From positions 3,844,001-3,908,000 of the forward strand of contig CP036290.1 of the NCBI GenBank assembly GCA_007750655.1: a stretch of DNA of 64,000 nucleotides, written 5' to 3'. Of the stretch, positions 25,518 to 33,558 are shown piece by piece. The notes beneath the pieces are model-generated. The model was not told the origin of the DNA, searched no databases, and was given only the letters and a program-made list of their open reading frames with translations. Source of the DNA: Rohdeia mirabilis. Lineage in GTDB: Bacteria > Planctomycetota > UBA1135 > GCA-002686595. Each line of letters opens with the position of its first letter. The stretch's first letter is position 1. Both the position numbers and the translations under genes were made by a program.

Positions 25518-27209
25518 ATGCCCCACCGACCGCGCACGTTCACCCGGCCGATCGCACGCCTGGTTCTCGCTGCTCTCGCACTCGTGCTCACCAGTGCCTG
25601 CGCGAGCGTCGATTCGGACATCCATCTCGCGCCGTTCTGGACCCAGTCCGCCACCGCCGACGACAGGATCGAGCGCGAAGCCCTCGGCGGCGCCTACCTC
25701 GAACGGCGCTTCGAACCGACCGGCGAACTCGAGGTGCGCGCGCTGAAGCCGCTCGTCTCCTGGCGCCAGGTCGGCCCCGAGGAGGAGAAGGTCGAGTTCC
25801 TCGCGCCGCTCGGCTACTGGCGCTCGAAGGTCGACAGCACGTGGGGCCTGATGCTGCCGCTGCTGTACTGGCGCACGGCTCCCGGCGACTGGTCGTTCGA
25901 GGCGCGTGGCGTCGAAGCACCGCCCGAAGCGCCCGAGCGCGAGATCGACGTTCTGCTGCTGCCGGGCTTCATCTGGTCGCGGAACGCGCGCGGTGCGTCG
26001 AAGTTCGGCATCTTCCCGATCTACGGCGAGCTCGACAAGTTCCTCACGTGGGACCGCGTGCGCTTCGTGCTGTTCCCGCTCTACGTCAGCGCACGACGCG
26101 GCAAGTCGGTCACGCACAACGTTCTGTTCCCCGTGATCGGCTGGACGGTCGGCACGAAGGACGGCAGCCCCGCCAAGCCCGGAACCTCGCACTGGCGCGT
26201 GTGGCCGCTCGTGTCGCGCAACGCCGAGGCCGGCAAGCACTCGCGCTGGACCGTCCTGTGGCCGATCTTCCACTGGAACGTCGACGGCCTGTGGAAGGAA
26301 CCGGCGCAACGCCGACGCGCGTTCGCGGTGCTGCCGCTCTTCGGTCGCACGGCGCAGGGCACGTACCGCTCGTACAGCTTCCTGTGGCCGTTCTTCGGCT
26401 ACGCGCACGACCCGCGCGGACGCGATCCGAAGACGGGGAAGGGCGGCTTCTGGGCCTGGGACGGTCCGTGGCCGTTCGTGCGTCTGCAGGGCGGTGGACA
26501 GAACCCGCTCGCGACCGAGCGCACGCGCGTGTGGCCCCTGTACTCGCACTTCGAGGGCAACGGCATCGTCGCGGACTCCTACCTGTGGCCGTTCATCCAC
26601 GACCGTCAGGAGGACACGCCCGGATTCCGTCGCGCGAGCTTCTACGTCCTGCCGTTCTACCAGGGCTGGGACATGACGCGCCGCGCCGATCGTCCGGCCG
26701 CGACGAAGGAGAGTTGGCGCCGGCTGTGGCCGCTGTGGCGCTACGAACGCAAGGACGACTGGCGCCGGACCGCCGTCTTGTCGCTCGACCCGCTGATGCG
26801 CTCGTCTGTGATCGACTTCCACTACGGCTGGATGTGGGAGATCTTCGCCTGGGAGTCCGACGGACCCGTGCGGCGCGAGCGCAGTTGGCTCGGCCTGTGG
26901 CGCCTGGAATCGACCGGGACCGAGACGCGTCGGTCGTTCTCGGGCCTGTGGTCGGACCGCACGCTGGAGACCGAGGCGGGTCAGGTGCGGGAGACCTCGC
27001 TGCTGTTCGGCCTGATCCGCTGGCGCAGCGGGATCCAGGAGCTGGATCCTGGCATGCTGCGCCCCGCGTTCCCCGGACCCGGCTGGCCGCGCGAGTTCGC
27101 TCCGCCCGCTCGCGACGCCCTGCCGCGCGTCGCTCCCCCGTCGTCGATGCCCGGGCCCTCGGCCCCACGGCCGCACTCTCGGGAACCTGAGGACACCGCC
27201 CGTCGATGA
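25518..27209 (+). CDS. W/F-P-repeat lipoprotein of Mla-type operon
   Basis: A 563-residue putative lipoprotein (signal ARLVLAALALVLTSACA, Cys in lipobox T-S-A-C). The mature chain carries about 13 short aromatic-proline motifs roughly every 25-40 residues. They read LLPLLYW, GIFPIYG, VLFPLYV, VLFPVIG, RVWPLVS, VLWPIFH, VLPLFG, FLWPFFG, PWPFVR, RVWPLYS, YLWPFIH, VLPFYQG and RLWPLWR. Each follows charged or polar sequence. The pattern suggests a repetitive beta structure, perhaps membrane-associated. I know of no named family. Its stop overlaps the mlaE start (ATGA), so it is translationally coupled to the transporter and probably works with it at the envelope. Confidence 0.75.
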   Translation: MPHRPRTFTRPIARLVLAALALVLTSACASVDSDIHLAPFWTQSATADDRIEREALGGAYLERRFEPTGELEVRALKPLVSWRQVGPEEEKVEFLAPLGYWRSKVDSTWGLMLPLLYWRTAPGDWSFEARGVEAPPEAPEREIDVLLLPGFIWSRNARGASKFGIFPIYGELDKFLTWDRVRFVLFPLYVSARRGKSVTHNVLFPVIGWTVGTKDGSPAKPGTSHWRVWPLVSRNAEAGKHSRWTVLWPIFHWNVDGLWKEPAQRRRAFAVLPLFGRTAQGTYRSYSFLWPFFGYAHDPRGRDPKTGKGGFWAWDGPWPFVRLQGGGQNPLATERTRVWPLYSHFEGNGIVADSYLWPFIHDRQEDTPGFRRASFYVLPFYQGWDMTRRADRPAATKESWRRLWPLWRYERKDDWRRTAVLSLDPLMRSSVIDFHYGWMWEIFAWESDGPVRRERSWLGLWRLESTGTETRRSFSGLWSDRTLETEAGQVRETSLLFGLIRWRSGIQELDPGMLRPAFPGPGWPREFAPPARDALPRVAPPSSMPGPSAPRPHSREPEDTARR

Positions 27210-27985
27210 AGTCCTTCCGCGACACCTGCGAACTGCTGGGCTACGAGCTGACGCTGCTCGGGGGCACCATCGTGCGCCTGCCGCACCTGTGGCGCCGGCG
27301 GTCCGCGACGCTCGACCAGCTGTTCACGATCGGCGTGAGCGTCGTCCACGTGGTGCTCTTCGTCGGGCTGTTCACGGGCATGATCCTGACCCTGCAGACC
27401 GGGGTCGCGCTGTCCGAGTTCGGCCAGCAGGACCAGATCGGAACGATCGTCGCCCTGTCGATGGCGCGCGAGATGGGTCCGTTCATCACGGGCATCATCC
27501 TGGCGGCCACGGCGGGCAGCGCGCTGGCGGCCGAGCTCGGGACGATGAAGGTCTCCGACGAACTGGCCGCGCTCGAGATCCTCTCGGTGGACCGCACGGA
27601 CTACCTGGTGCTGCCGCGCATCGTCGCGCTGGCGATCGCCTGCCCCCTGCTCGCGGTCCTGTGCGACACGATCGGCGTCATGGGCGGCGCGCTGGTGGCG
27701 TCGTCCCAACTCGGCGTCGAGACCCAGCTCTACTTCGACTCGGCGGTCGAGGCGCTCAAGACGCCGGGCGCGTTCCTGAGCCTGCCGAAGGACGTCTACA
27801 CCGGCCTGTTCAAGGCCTTCGTCTTCGGCGTGATCATCGCGACGATCGCCTGCTCGTGCGGCATCCGCGCTCGCGGCGGTGCACTCGGCGTCGGTGAGGC
27901 CACCCGCCGCGCCGTTCGCGACTCGATCATCTTCATCATCGTCGCGAACTACTTCCTCACGTACCTCTTCTACTCCGCGGTCTGA
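27206..27985 (+). CDS. mlaE: ABC transporter permease, MlaE family
   Basis: A 259-residue inner-membrane permease of the MlaE/YrbE family, the membrane subunit of MCE-type phospholipid transporters. It shows about five hydrophobic helices, including VVHVVLFVGLFTGMILTLQT and AIACPLLAVLCDTIGVMGGA. It also has the diagnostic segments MAREMGPFITGIILAATAGS, ALAAELGTMKVSDELAALEI and VFGVIIATIACSCGIRARGG. It ends with FIIVANYFLTYLFYSAV. Length and order of features are normal. It starts within the stop codon of the upstream lipoprotein gene and is followed after 2 bp by the ATPase gene. Confidence 0.93.
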   Translation: MKSFRDTCELLGYELTLLGGTIVRLPHLWRRRSATLDQLFTIGVSVVHVVLFVGLFTGMILTLQTGVALSEFGQQDQIGTIVALSMAREMGPFITGIILAATAGSALAAELGTMKVSDELAALEILSVDRTDYLVLPRIVALAIACPLLAVLCDTIGVMGGALVASSQLGVETQLYFDSAVEALKTPGAFLSLPKDVYTGLFKAFVFGVIIATIACSCGIRARGGALGVGEATRRAVRDSIIFIIVANYFLTYLFYSAV

Positions 27986-27987
27986 GC

Positions 27988-28788
27988 ATGGACGCGACGA
28001 CCAGAACGGCGACCGAGCCGAGTGTGGAGCCTGCGGACCGCAGCGCGAGCGGCGACGCCGTCATCCGCTTCGAGAACGTGGTGAAGGTCCTCGGCGGTCG
28101 GCGCGTCCTCGATGGCCTGAACTTCGAAGTCCCCCGCGGCGAGACGCTCGTGATCATGGGGCCGTCGGGCACTGGCAAGTCGGTCACGCTGCGCCACATC
28201 GTCGGCTTGATGCAGCCCGACGAAGGGCGCGTCGTCGTCGACGGCTCGGACATGTCGACGATCAAGAAGAAGGAGCTCGCCGAACTGCGCAAGCGCACCG
28301 GCTACCTGTTCCAGGACGGCGCGTTGATCAACTGGCTCAACGTCGGTGAGAACGTCGCCCTCCCCCTGCGCGAGAACACGCGGGCGTCGGACGACGAGAT
28401 CCACCAGCGCGTCGTCGAGAAGCTCGAACTCGTGCGTCTGCCGGACATCTGGGACAAGATGCCGGGCGAACTCTCGGGCGGCATGCGCAAGCGCGTCGGC
28501 CTCGCGCGCGCCCTGGTCACCGACCCGCAGATCGTGCTCTACGACGAGCCGAACGCGGGGCTGGACCCGGAGACGTCGAACACGATCAACACGTTGATGC
28601 GCGACCTCGCCGATCGCCTCGACATCACGTCGGTGGTCGTCACGCACCTGGTCTCGTGCGTGCGAACGGTGGCCGACCGCGTGATCCTGCTGGACGGCGG
28701 CGGCGTGGTCGTCGACCTGCCGAAGGACGAGTTCCTCTCCAGCGACAACGAACGCCTGCGCCGGTTCCTCGGCCAGGACCCCGATTGA
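27988..28788 (+). CDS. mlaF: ABC transporter ATP-binding protein, MlaF family
   Basis: A 266-residue ATPase energising the MlaE permease. Walker A is GPSGTGKS, the Q-loop lies in TGYLFQDGALINWLNVGENV, the signature is LSGGMRKRVGLARAL, Walker B is IVLYDEPNAGLDPE, and the switch His is in TSVVVTHLVSC. These variants (GGMRKR, EPNAGLDP) are characteristic of MlaF-like proteins. An N-terminal extension of about 25 residues precedes the ABC domain. It is followed after 18 bp by the MCE-domain gene. Confidence 0.93.
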   Translation: MDATTRTATEPSVEPADRSASGDAVIRFENVVKVLGGRRVLDGLNFEVPRGETLVIMGPSGTGKSVTLRHIVGLMQPDEGRVVVDGSDMSTIKKKELAELRKRTGYLFQDGALINWLNVGENVALPLRENTRASDDEIHQRVVEKLELVRLPDIWDKMPGELSGGMRKRVGLARALVTDPQIVLYDEPNAGLDPETSNTINTLMRDLADRLDITSVVVTHLVSCVRTVADRVILLDGGGVVVDLPKDEFLSSDNERLRRFLGQDPD

Positions 28789-28806
28789 CGGCCCAACGAT
28801 CGCGTC

Positions 28807-29997
28807 ATGCGCCACTTCTACGTCGGACTCTTCGTCATCCTCACCCTCTGCGTGCTGGGGTACTACACCCTGTTCATGGCCGACGTGGCCCTGTTCGGGA
28901 ACCAACAGCAGGTGAAGGTCCAGTTCGAGTCGGCCGGTGGCCTGCGCGAGGGCGATTCCGTGCTCCTGGCCGGTCGTCGCACGGGTCGCGTGATGCAGAT
29001 CACCTACGACGCCAACGCGCCGCTCGAACGCCGCATCACCGCCACGCTCACGCTCGAGGAGGAGATCGTCCTGCGCCAGGACTACGTCATCCAGATCGTC
29101 GAGTCGACGGCGCTCGGTGGACGGCAGGTCACGATCGAGCCCGGTGACCCGGCGGCGCCGCAGATCGCGCTGGCCGCGCCGCTCACGGGCAACGTCGCGC
29201 CGGGCCTGTTCGACGCGCTGGGCAACTTCGGCGACGCATTGAGCGGTGAGGACGGCGTCGGTGATCTGCTCGCGAAGCTGAACAAGATCGTCGGCGACCT
29301 CGAGAGCAGCGACGCCGCGGGCAACCTGTCCACGTCGCTCGCGAACTTCGAGAAGGCATCGGCCGACATCGCGGAGTTGACCAACGACCTGTCCCAGGGC
29401 AAGGGCACGTTGGGCTTGCTCTTCCAGGGCAGAGAGCTCTACGACCAGTTCCTCGCGACTGGCGAGGAGCTGAACCAGGCGGCCGTGGACGTGCAGGGCA
29501 TCATCGGCGACGCGCGCACCGGCGACGGCATCGTGGCCGCCGCGCTGAACGACCCGCAGCTGGCCGAGGACGGTCGCAAGCTGATCGCGGACGCCAGCGC
29601 GTCGTTCGAGAACGTCAACGCCGTGACGGCCGACCTGCGGGCGGGCAAGGGCCTGCTCGGAGCCTTCCTGAGCGACGAGGACACGGCCAAGAGCGGCACG
29701 AACATCGTCGCGAACATCGAGAAGATCTCCGCCGACCTGGCGAACGGCACCGGCACCGTCGGGCGACTGTTCACCGAGGACGAGCTGTACCAGAACGTCA
29801 ACGCGACGTTCGCCAGCGCCGCGAAAGTGGCCAAGGATCTCGAGGACGGCAAGGGCACGTTGGGCCAGCTGATCTCGGACGACGACCTGATGCGCGAGAT
29901 CACGCTGGCGGTCGAGACCCTGACGCGCAGCCTCGAGGACTTCCGCGAGGCCGCTCCGGTCACGACACTGACGTCGGTCCTGTTCAGCGCGTTCTGA
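28807..29997 (+). CDS. mlaD: MCE-domain substrate-binding protein, MlaD family
   Basis: A 396-residue membrane-anchored periplasmic protein. The N-terminal helix (FYVGLFVILTLCVLGYYTLF) is followed by the MCE domain: VKVQFESAGGLREGDSVLLA, GRVMQITYDANAPLERRITA and IVESTALGGRQVTIEPG. After residue 150 comes a long helical region with repeated units, each containing L-x-x-GKGTLG or GTGTVG motifs (LSQGKGTLGLLFQGRELYDQ, LANGTGTVGRLFTEDELYQN, LEDGKGTLGQLISDDDLMRE). These resemble the helical tails of long MCE proteins that bridge the periplasm. It is probably hexameric and carries lipids between membranes. The stop shares a base with the next start (TGATG). Confidence 0.92.
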   Translation: MRHFYVGLFVILTLCVLGYYTLFMADVALFGNQQQVKVQFESAGGLREGDSVLLAGRRTGRVMQITYDANAPLERRITATLTLEEEIVLRQDYVIQIVESTALGGRQVTIEPGDPAAPQIALAAPLTGNVAPGLFDALGNFGDALSGEDGVGDLLAKLNKIVGDLESSDAAGNLSTSLANFEKASADIAELTNDLSQGKGTLGLLFQGRELYDQFLATGEELNQAAVDVQGIIGDARTGDGIVAAALNDPQLAEDGRKLIADASASFENVNAVTADLRAGKGLLGAFLSDEDTAKSGTNIVANIEKISADLANGTGTVGRLFTEDELYQNVNATFASAAKVAKDLEDGKGTLGQLISDDDLMREITLAVETLTRSLEDFREAAPVTTLTSVLFSAF

Positions 29998-31415
29998 TGG
30001 CCCCGGGCGGCGGCGTCGGCTGGTCGCGCCTCGTGTGCGCGGCGGCGGTGCTGCTCGCGGGCGGCCTGGTCGACCCGCCGCGCCTCGACTTCGAGACGTC
30101 GTCGCTCGGGTCGCAGTGGTCGGCCGCGGGCGACATCGGCGCGACGCGCGGCGCGTTGCCCCAGCTCGCGACCGGCACGGCGGACGACCGGCCGGAAGGC
30201 TTCGGCGTGCACCTGACGTCGAAGTCTGGCGGCGGCCTCCTGTTCACGAAGCCGGGCGTGGTGACGGAGGACTGGTCGGGCTTCGAAGAGGTGTCCCTGT
30301 GGATCTGGCGCAGCGCCGAGCGCGCCGAGCGGGGTCCGACCTCGATCGAACTGCAGGTACTGGAGCGTCCCGTCGAAGGGCGCGGCCGCGCGCGCTTCTG
30401 GCGCCGGATCGACCTCGATCACAGTGGCTGGCAGCACTTTCGGTTCGACCTCGCGCACCTGGCCTGGGAGCAGACGCGCATTCCGCGCTGGGATCGCGTC
30501 CAGCACGTCGGGATCCATCTGCGCGACGCGGACGACCTGTGGATCGACGAACTGCGCGTGCACGACGATCCGGACGGAGCGGGGCCGTACCTCGCGGCGG
30601 ATGAAGTCGCGCGGATCGCGTTCGGGGAGCGCGGGTCCGAGGTGGGCGACGCCGAACAGAGTCCCGTGCGCATGCTCGCGCGCGACGGGATCGAGCTGTT
30701 CACCGACGCCGCCGATCTCGACCTCGAGCGCCTCTTCGCGCGCCTCGTGGACGCGGCGGCGCTGCTCGATCCGCTGCTGCCCGAGGGTGGCGACGAGCGG
30801 CGCGCGCCGCGCCTCGTGGTCTTCGCCGACGACGCCGGATATCGCGCCTTCGCGCCGCGTCTCGCCGAAGTCTTCGGCCGTGGAGCCGACGCACCGTCGT
30901 CGGGCGGCTACACGCTGCTCGCGATCGCGCACGGCGCCTGGGACGACGGCTACGGGAGCGATCGCCCCACCTTCGTGCACGAGTTCGTGCACAGCTACCT
31001 GTCCTGCCGCGCGCTGCTGCCGAACCGCACCGAGTGGCTGCAGGAAGGCCTCGCGACGCACGTGCAGATGCACATGCACCCGCAGGCGGGTCTCGACGAG
31101 TTGGTCACGAACGCCGCGGCAAAGATCGCCGACACGACGCTGCTCGAGGAGGTCACGAGCGGCGAGCGCATCGGCGCGCACCGCTACTGGTTGGCGATGA
31201 CGCTGGTCGAGACGCTGATGGAGCACGAGCGCTACGCGGACCGCTTCCCCGCGCTGATCGAGGCCGCGCGCGAGGCCGGCTCGACCGCGTTGGGGCCATT
31301 GCTCGAGGACGTGTACGGGTCGAGCTACGACGAGCTGCTCGTCGAGTGGCGCGCCTGGTGCGAAGGGGCGTACCCCGTGGCGCCGCAGGACGATCCCGAC
31401 GACGGCCGGCGCTGA
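29997..31415 (+). CDS. Exported gluzincin-type metallopeptidase
   Basis: A 472-residue protein with an N-terminal signal (LVCAAAVLLAGGLVD). Residues about 25-200 look like a carbohydrate-binding-like beta-sandwich (LDFETSSLGSQWSAAGDIGA, then DHSGWQHFRFDL and HVGIHLRDADDLWIDELRV). The catalytic part carries the zinc motif HEFVHSY (HExxH) and, 20 or so residues later, EWLQEGLATHVQ, whose Glu is the expected third ligand. This arrangement is typical of gluzincins such as DUF1570-like peptidases. It would act in the periplasm or outside the cell; the substrate is unknown. The TGATG overlap with mlaD shows it belongs to the transport operon. Confidence 0.8.
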   Translation: MAPGGGVGWSRLVCAAAVLLAGGLVDPPRLDFETSSLGSQWSAAGDIGATRGALPQLATGTADDRPEGFGVHLTSKSGGGLLFTKPGVVTEDWSGFEEVSLWIWRSAERAERGPTSIELQVLERPVEGRGRARFWRRIDLDHSGWQHFRFDLAHLAWEQTRIPRWDRVQHVGIHLRDADDLWIDELRVHDDPDGAGPYLAADEVARIAFGERGSEVGDAEQSPVRMLARDGIELFTDAADLDLERLFARLVDAAALLDPLLPEGGDERRAPRLVVFADDAGYRAFAPRLAEVFGRGADAPSSGGYTLLAIAHGAWDDGYGSDRPTFVHEFVHSYLSCRALLPNRTEWLQEGLATHVQMHMHPQAGLDELVTNAAAKIADTTLLEEVTSGERIGAHRYWLAMTLVETLMEHERYADRFPALIEAAREAGSTALGPLLEDVYGSSYDELLVEWRAWCEGAYPVAPQDDPDDGRR

Positions 31416-31546
31416 ACATCCGGACCGCACGCCCGAACCGGCGCCCGAGAGCCCCGCTCCGACCTGGACAGACACGCGTGGCGGCCGTCAACTGGCGGCG
31501 CTCCACCGGCGAACCGACGCCCACCTCCACCCCCCGCGACCCATCC

Positions 31547-32794
31547 ATGCAGCGCGCTTCCTTCCTGTCGGACACCTGCCCGCCGATGGGCATCTACGAG
31601 ACCCTCTACGCGTTCCGCGACAGCTTCGGGCGCTTCATGGGCGAGCAGGGCACCCATCCGTGGTCCCAGGGCTTTCCGCTGACGACCCAGCTCGAGGGCG
31701 GCCCGCCGTTGCCCGACAGCGTCGCGGTGACCTGGGAGGACCGCTTCTATCCGAAGGCCTGGGGGCACCCGCTGCTGCGCGAGGCGATCGCGGCGCACTA
31801 CAACGACTTCTACGGCTCGAAGGTCGCGCCCGAGAACGTCATGGTGTTCGCGGGCGGCCGGCCCGGCATCTACGCGGTGCTCCAGTTCCTGAAGAAGCAC
31901 GTGGAGGTGCGCATCGGCAACGCCGAGTGGCCGGCCTACCTCGACATCCTGACGCAGACCGAGACCGACTGGCGCGTCGTGCCGTTCACCGAGGAGAACG
32001 GCTTCCATCCGCCCAACGCGGCCTACTTCGATCGCACGGGTGTCAACGCGAAGACGCACCTGTTGCCGATCATCTCGAACCCCGGCAATCCGACGGGACA
32101 CACGCGCTCGGGCGCCGAGTTGGAAGAGCTGATCGCCATGGCCGAGCAGCCGAAGAACGGCATCCTGCTCGACGAGGCCTACGAGATGTTCCACCCGTCG
32201 AAGGGCGTCAGCGGCATCCGCTACGTCAAGGACCTCGACAACAGCAACGTGTTCCTGGCGGGCGCGTGCACCAAGGGACTGCAGTGTCCGGGCGTGCGCA
32301 TCGGTTGGATCGTCGCCAGCCGCACGAACATCGAGACCCTGTCCAACTTCTCGAGCTTCGGCATGGGCGGCGTCAGCCACCCGTCGCAGCTCTACGCGGT
32401 CGAACTGTTGAAGCCGGAGCGCGTGGCCCAGGCGCGCGGCGCGGTGGATCGGCACTACTCGATGCAGCGCGCGCGCTACGGCGATGCGTTCGAGAAGATG
32501 GGGCTCGGCGTCTTCACCGGCGACGGCGGCTTCTACCACTGGCTGAAGCTGCCCGAGGGACTGAACGCGAGCGAACTCAACCGCCGCCTGTTCCGCCACG
32601 GCGCCGCCATCCTCGAGGGCAAGGACTGCGACATGGCGCGCCCGCACGCCAAGGACCCCGAGTACCGCTCGCCCTACGACTCCTGGTTCCGCTTCTCGTT
32701 CGGGCCGCTCTTGCCCGAGACGTTCGAGTCGGACGTGGCGATCCTCGGCGGTGTGCTCGAGGAGTACCGGGCCGACGTGGCGGCCGGGCGGTAG
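31547..32794 (+). CDS. Class I/II PLP aminotransferase
   Basis: A 415-residue fold-type I aminotransferase. Features are WGHPLLREAIAAHYNDFYG, the cofactor region FAGGRPGIYAVLQFL, SNPGNPTGHTRSGAELEEL, ILLDEAYEMFHP, and the PLP-lysine segment FLAGACTKGLQCPGVRIGWI. The C-terminal substrate Arg is in DSWFRFSFGPL. It begins at the ATG giving MQRASFLSDTCPPMGIYETL. The amino donor and acceptor cannot be assigned. No SD is visible. It lies between the Mla operon and the nucleotidyltransferase pair, about 130 bp from the former. Confidence 0.85.
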   Translation: MQRASFLSDTCPPMGIYETLYAFRDSFGRFMGEQGTHPWSQGFPLTTQLEGGPPLPDSVAVTWEDRFYPKAWGHPLLREAIAAHYNDFYGSKVAPENVMVFAGGRPGIYAVLQFLKKHVEVRIGNAEWPAYLDILTQTETDWRVVPFTEENGFHPPNAAYFDRTGVNAKTHLLPIISNPGNPTGHTRSGAELEELIAMAEQPKNGILLDEAYEMFHPSKGVSGIRYVKDLDNSNVFLAGACTKGLQCPGVRIGWIVASRTNIETLSNFSSFGMGGVSHPSQLYAVELLKPERVAQARGAVDRHYSMQRARYGDAFEKMGLGVFTGDGGFYHWLKLPEGLNASELNRRLFRHGAAILEGKDCDMARPHAKDPEYRSPYDSWFRFSFGPLLPETFESDVAILGGVLEEYRADVAAGR

Positions 32795-32880
32795 CGGCGA
32801 GCGGCGGCCCGGGACGAGGTTCGGCGGGGCGGGGCGGCGGGCCTGTCCTGCTGGGACGCGCTTGGCCGCCCGGCTGCCCC

Positions 32881-32947
32881 GGATCCGCGATCATCGCCGC
32901 AATTTTCTGCGATTATCGCGCACCATTCCGGCAATGATCGCCGATCC
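32881..32947 (+). promoter_or_regulatory. Triple operator array upstream of nucleotidyltransferase/HTH pair
   Basis: Three near-palindromic 12-bp boxes, GCGATCATCGCC (32887), GCGATTATCGCG (32909) and GCAATGATCGCC (32931), start exactly 22 bp apart, that is two helical turns. The core is GCGAT-N-ATCGC; the third box has one mismatch. A larger 19-bp inverted repeat with two mismatches (32881-32899 and 32929-32947) frames the array. The spacer is locally A/T-rich (CAATTTTCT). The last box ends 13 bp before the first gene. This fits cooperative autorepression, probably by the winged-helix protein encoded by the second gene. Confidence 0.7.
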
Positions 32948-32955
32948 TTGGAGCC

Positions 32956-33558
32956 ATGGACGCCAGAGGAGCGATGGACCGAGAGACGACCGAGCGCCTG
33001 CTCCGAGCGGTTGGCGACCTCCTCGACGCTCGCGGCGAACGCCACCAGGTGCTCGTCGTGGGTGGTGTCGCCCTGGCGTTCGGGAACGTCGTCACCCGGA
33101 CGACCCAGGACGTGGACGTGATCGCCCTGAGCGACCCCGGGCGCCGCACGATCAGCTCGGCGGTTCCGCTGCCCCCAGTCCTGCAACAGGCGGTCGCCAC
33201 CGTCGCCCGCGACTTCGATCTGGCACCCGACTGGATGAACAGCGTGATCGGATGCCAGCTCGACCTGGGCGCTCCGCCAGGTCTTCTCGAGGAGGCCGAC
33301 TGGCGAACCTGGGGTGGACTGGATGTGGGCTTCGCGGGTCGGCGCGCGCTCGTCGCGTTGAAGCTCTACGCCGCCGCCGACCAGGGTCCGCGTTCCAAGC
33401 ACGTGCACGACCTCGTCGCACTCTCTCCCTCGGAAGCCGAGTGGAACGAAGCACGCGCCTGGGTTCGAGACCAGGACCACTCGCCCGAGTTCCACCGAAT
33501 CGTCGACCAGGTGGTCGACCACGTCCGAGGCCACCATGGCGATCACCGAACTGACTGA
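32956..33558 (+). CDS. Nucleotidyltransferase-fold protein (DUF6036/AbiEii-like), putative toxin
   Basis: A 200-residue protein with the minimal nucleotidyltransferase signature. LVVGGVALAFG (Gly36-Gly37) is followed by RTTQDVDVIAL with the metal-binding pair Asp52/Asp54. A C-terminal ALVALKLYAAADQGPRSKHV-HDL segment has the Lys and Asp typical of AbiEii and DUF6036 proteins. Such proteins act as toxins of type IV-like systems (AbiE, MenT) that modify tRNA or other targets. The toxin role here is inferred from the fold and from pairing with an HTH gene. The next gene overlaps by 23 bp. An alternative ATG six codons in has AGAGGAG ahead of it. Confidence 0.7.
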   Translation: MDARGAMDRETTERLLRAVGDLLDARGERHQVLVVGGVALAFGNVVTRTTQDVDVIALSDPGRRTISSAVPLPPVLQQAVATVARDFDLAPDWMNSVIGCQLDLGAPPGLLEEADWRTWGGLDVGFAGRRALVALKLYAAADQGPRSKHVHDLVALSPSEAEWNEARAWVRDQDHSPEFHRIVDQVVDHVRGHHGDHRTD

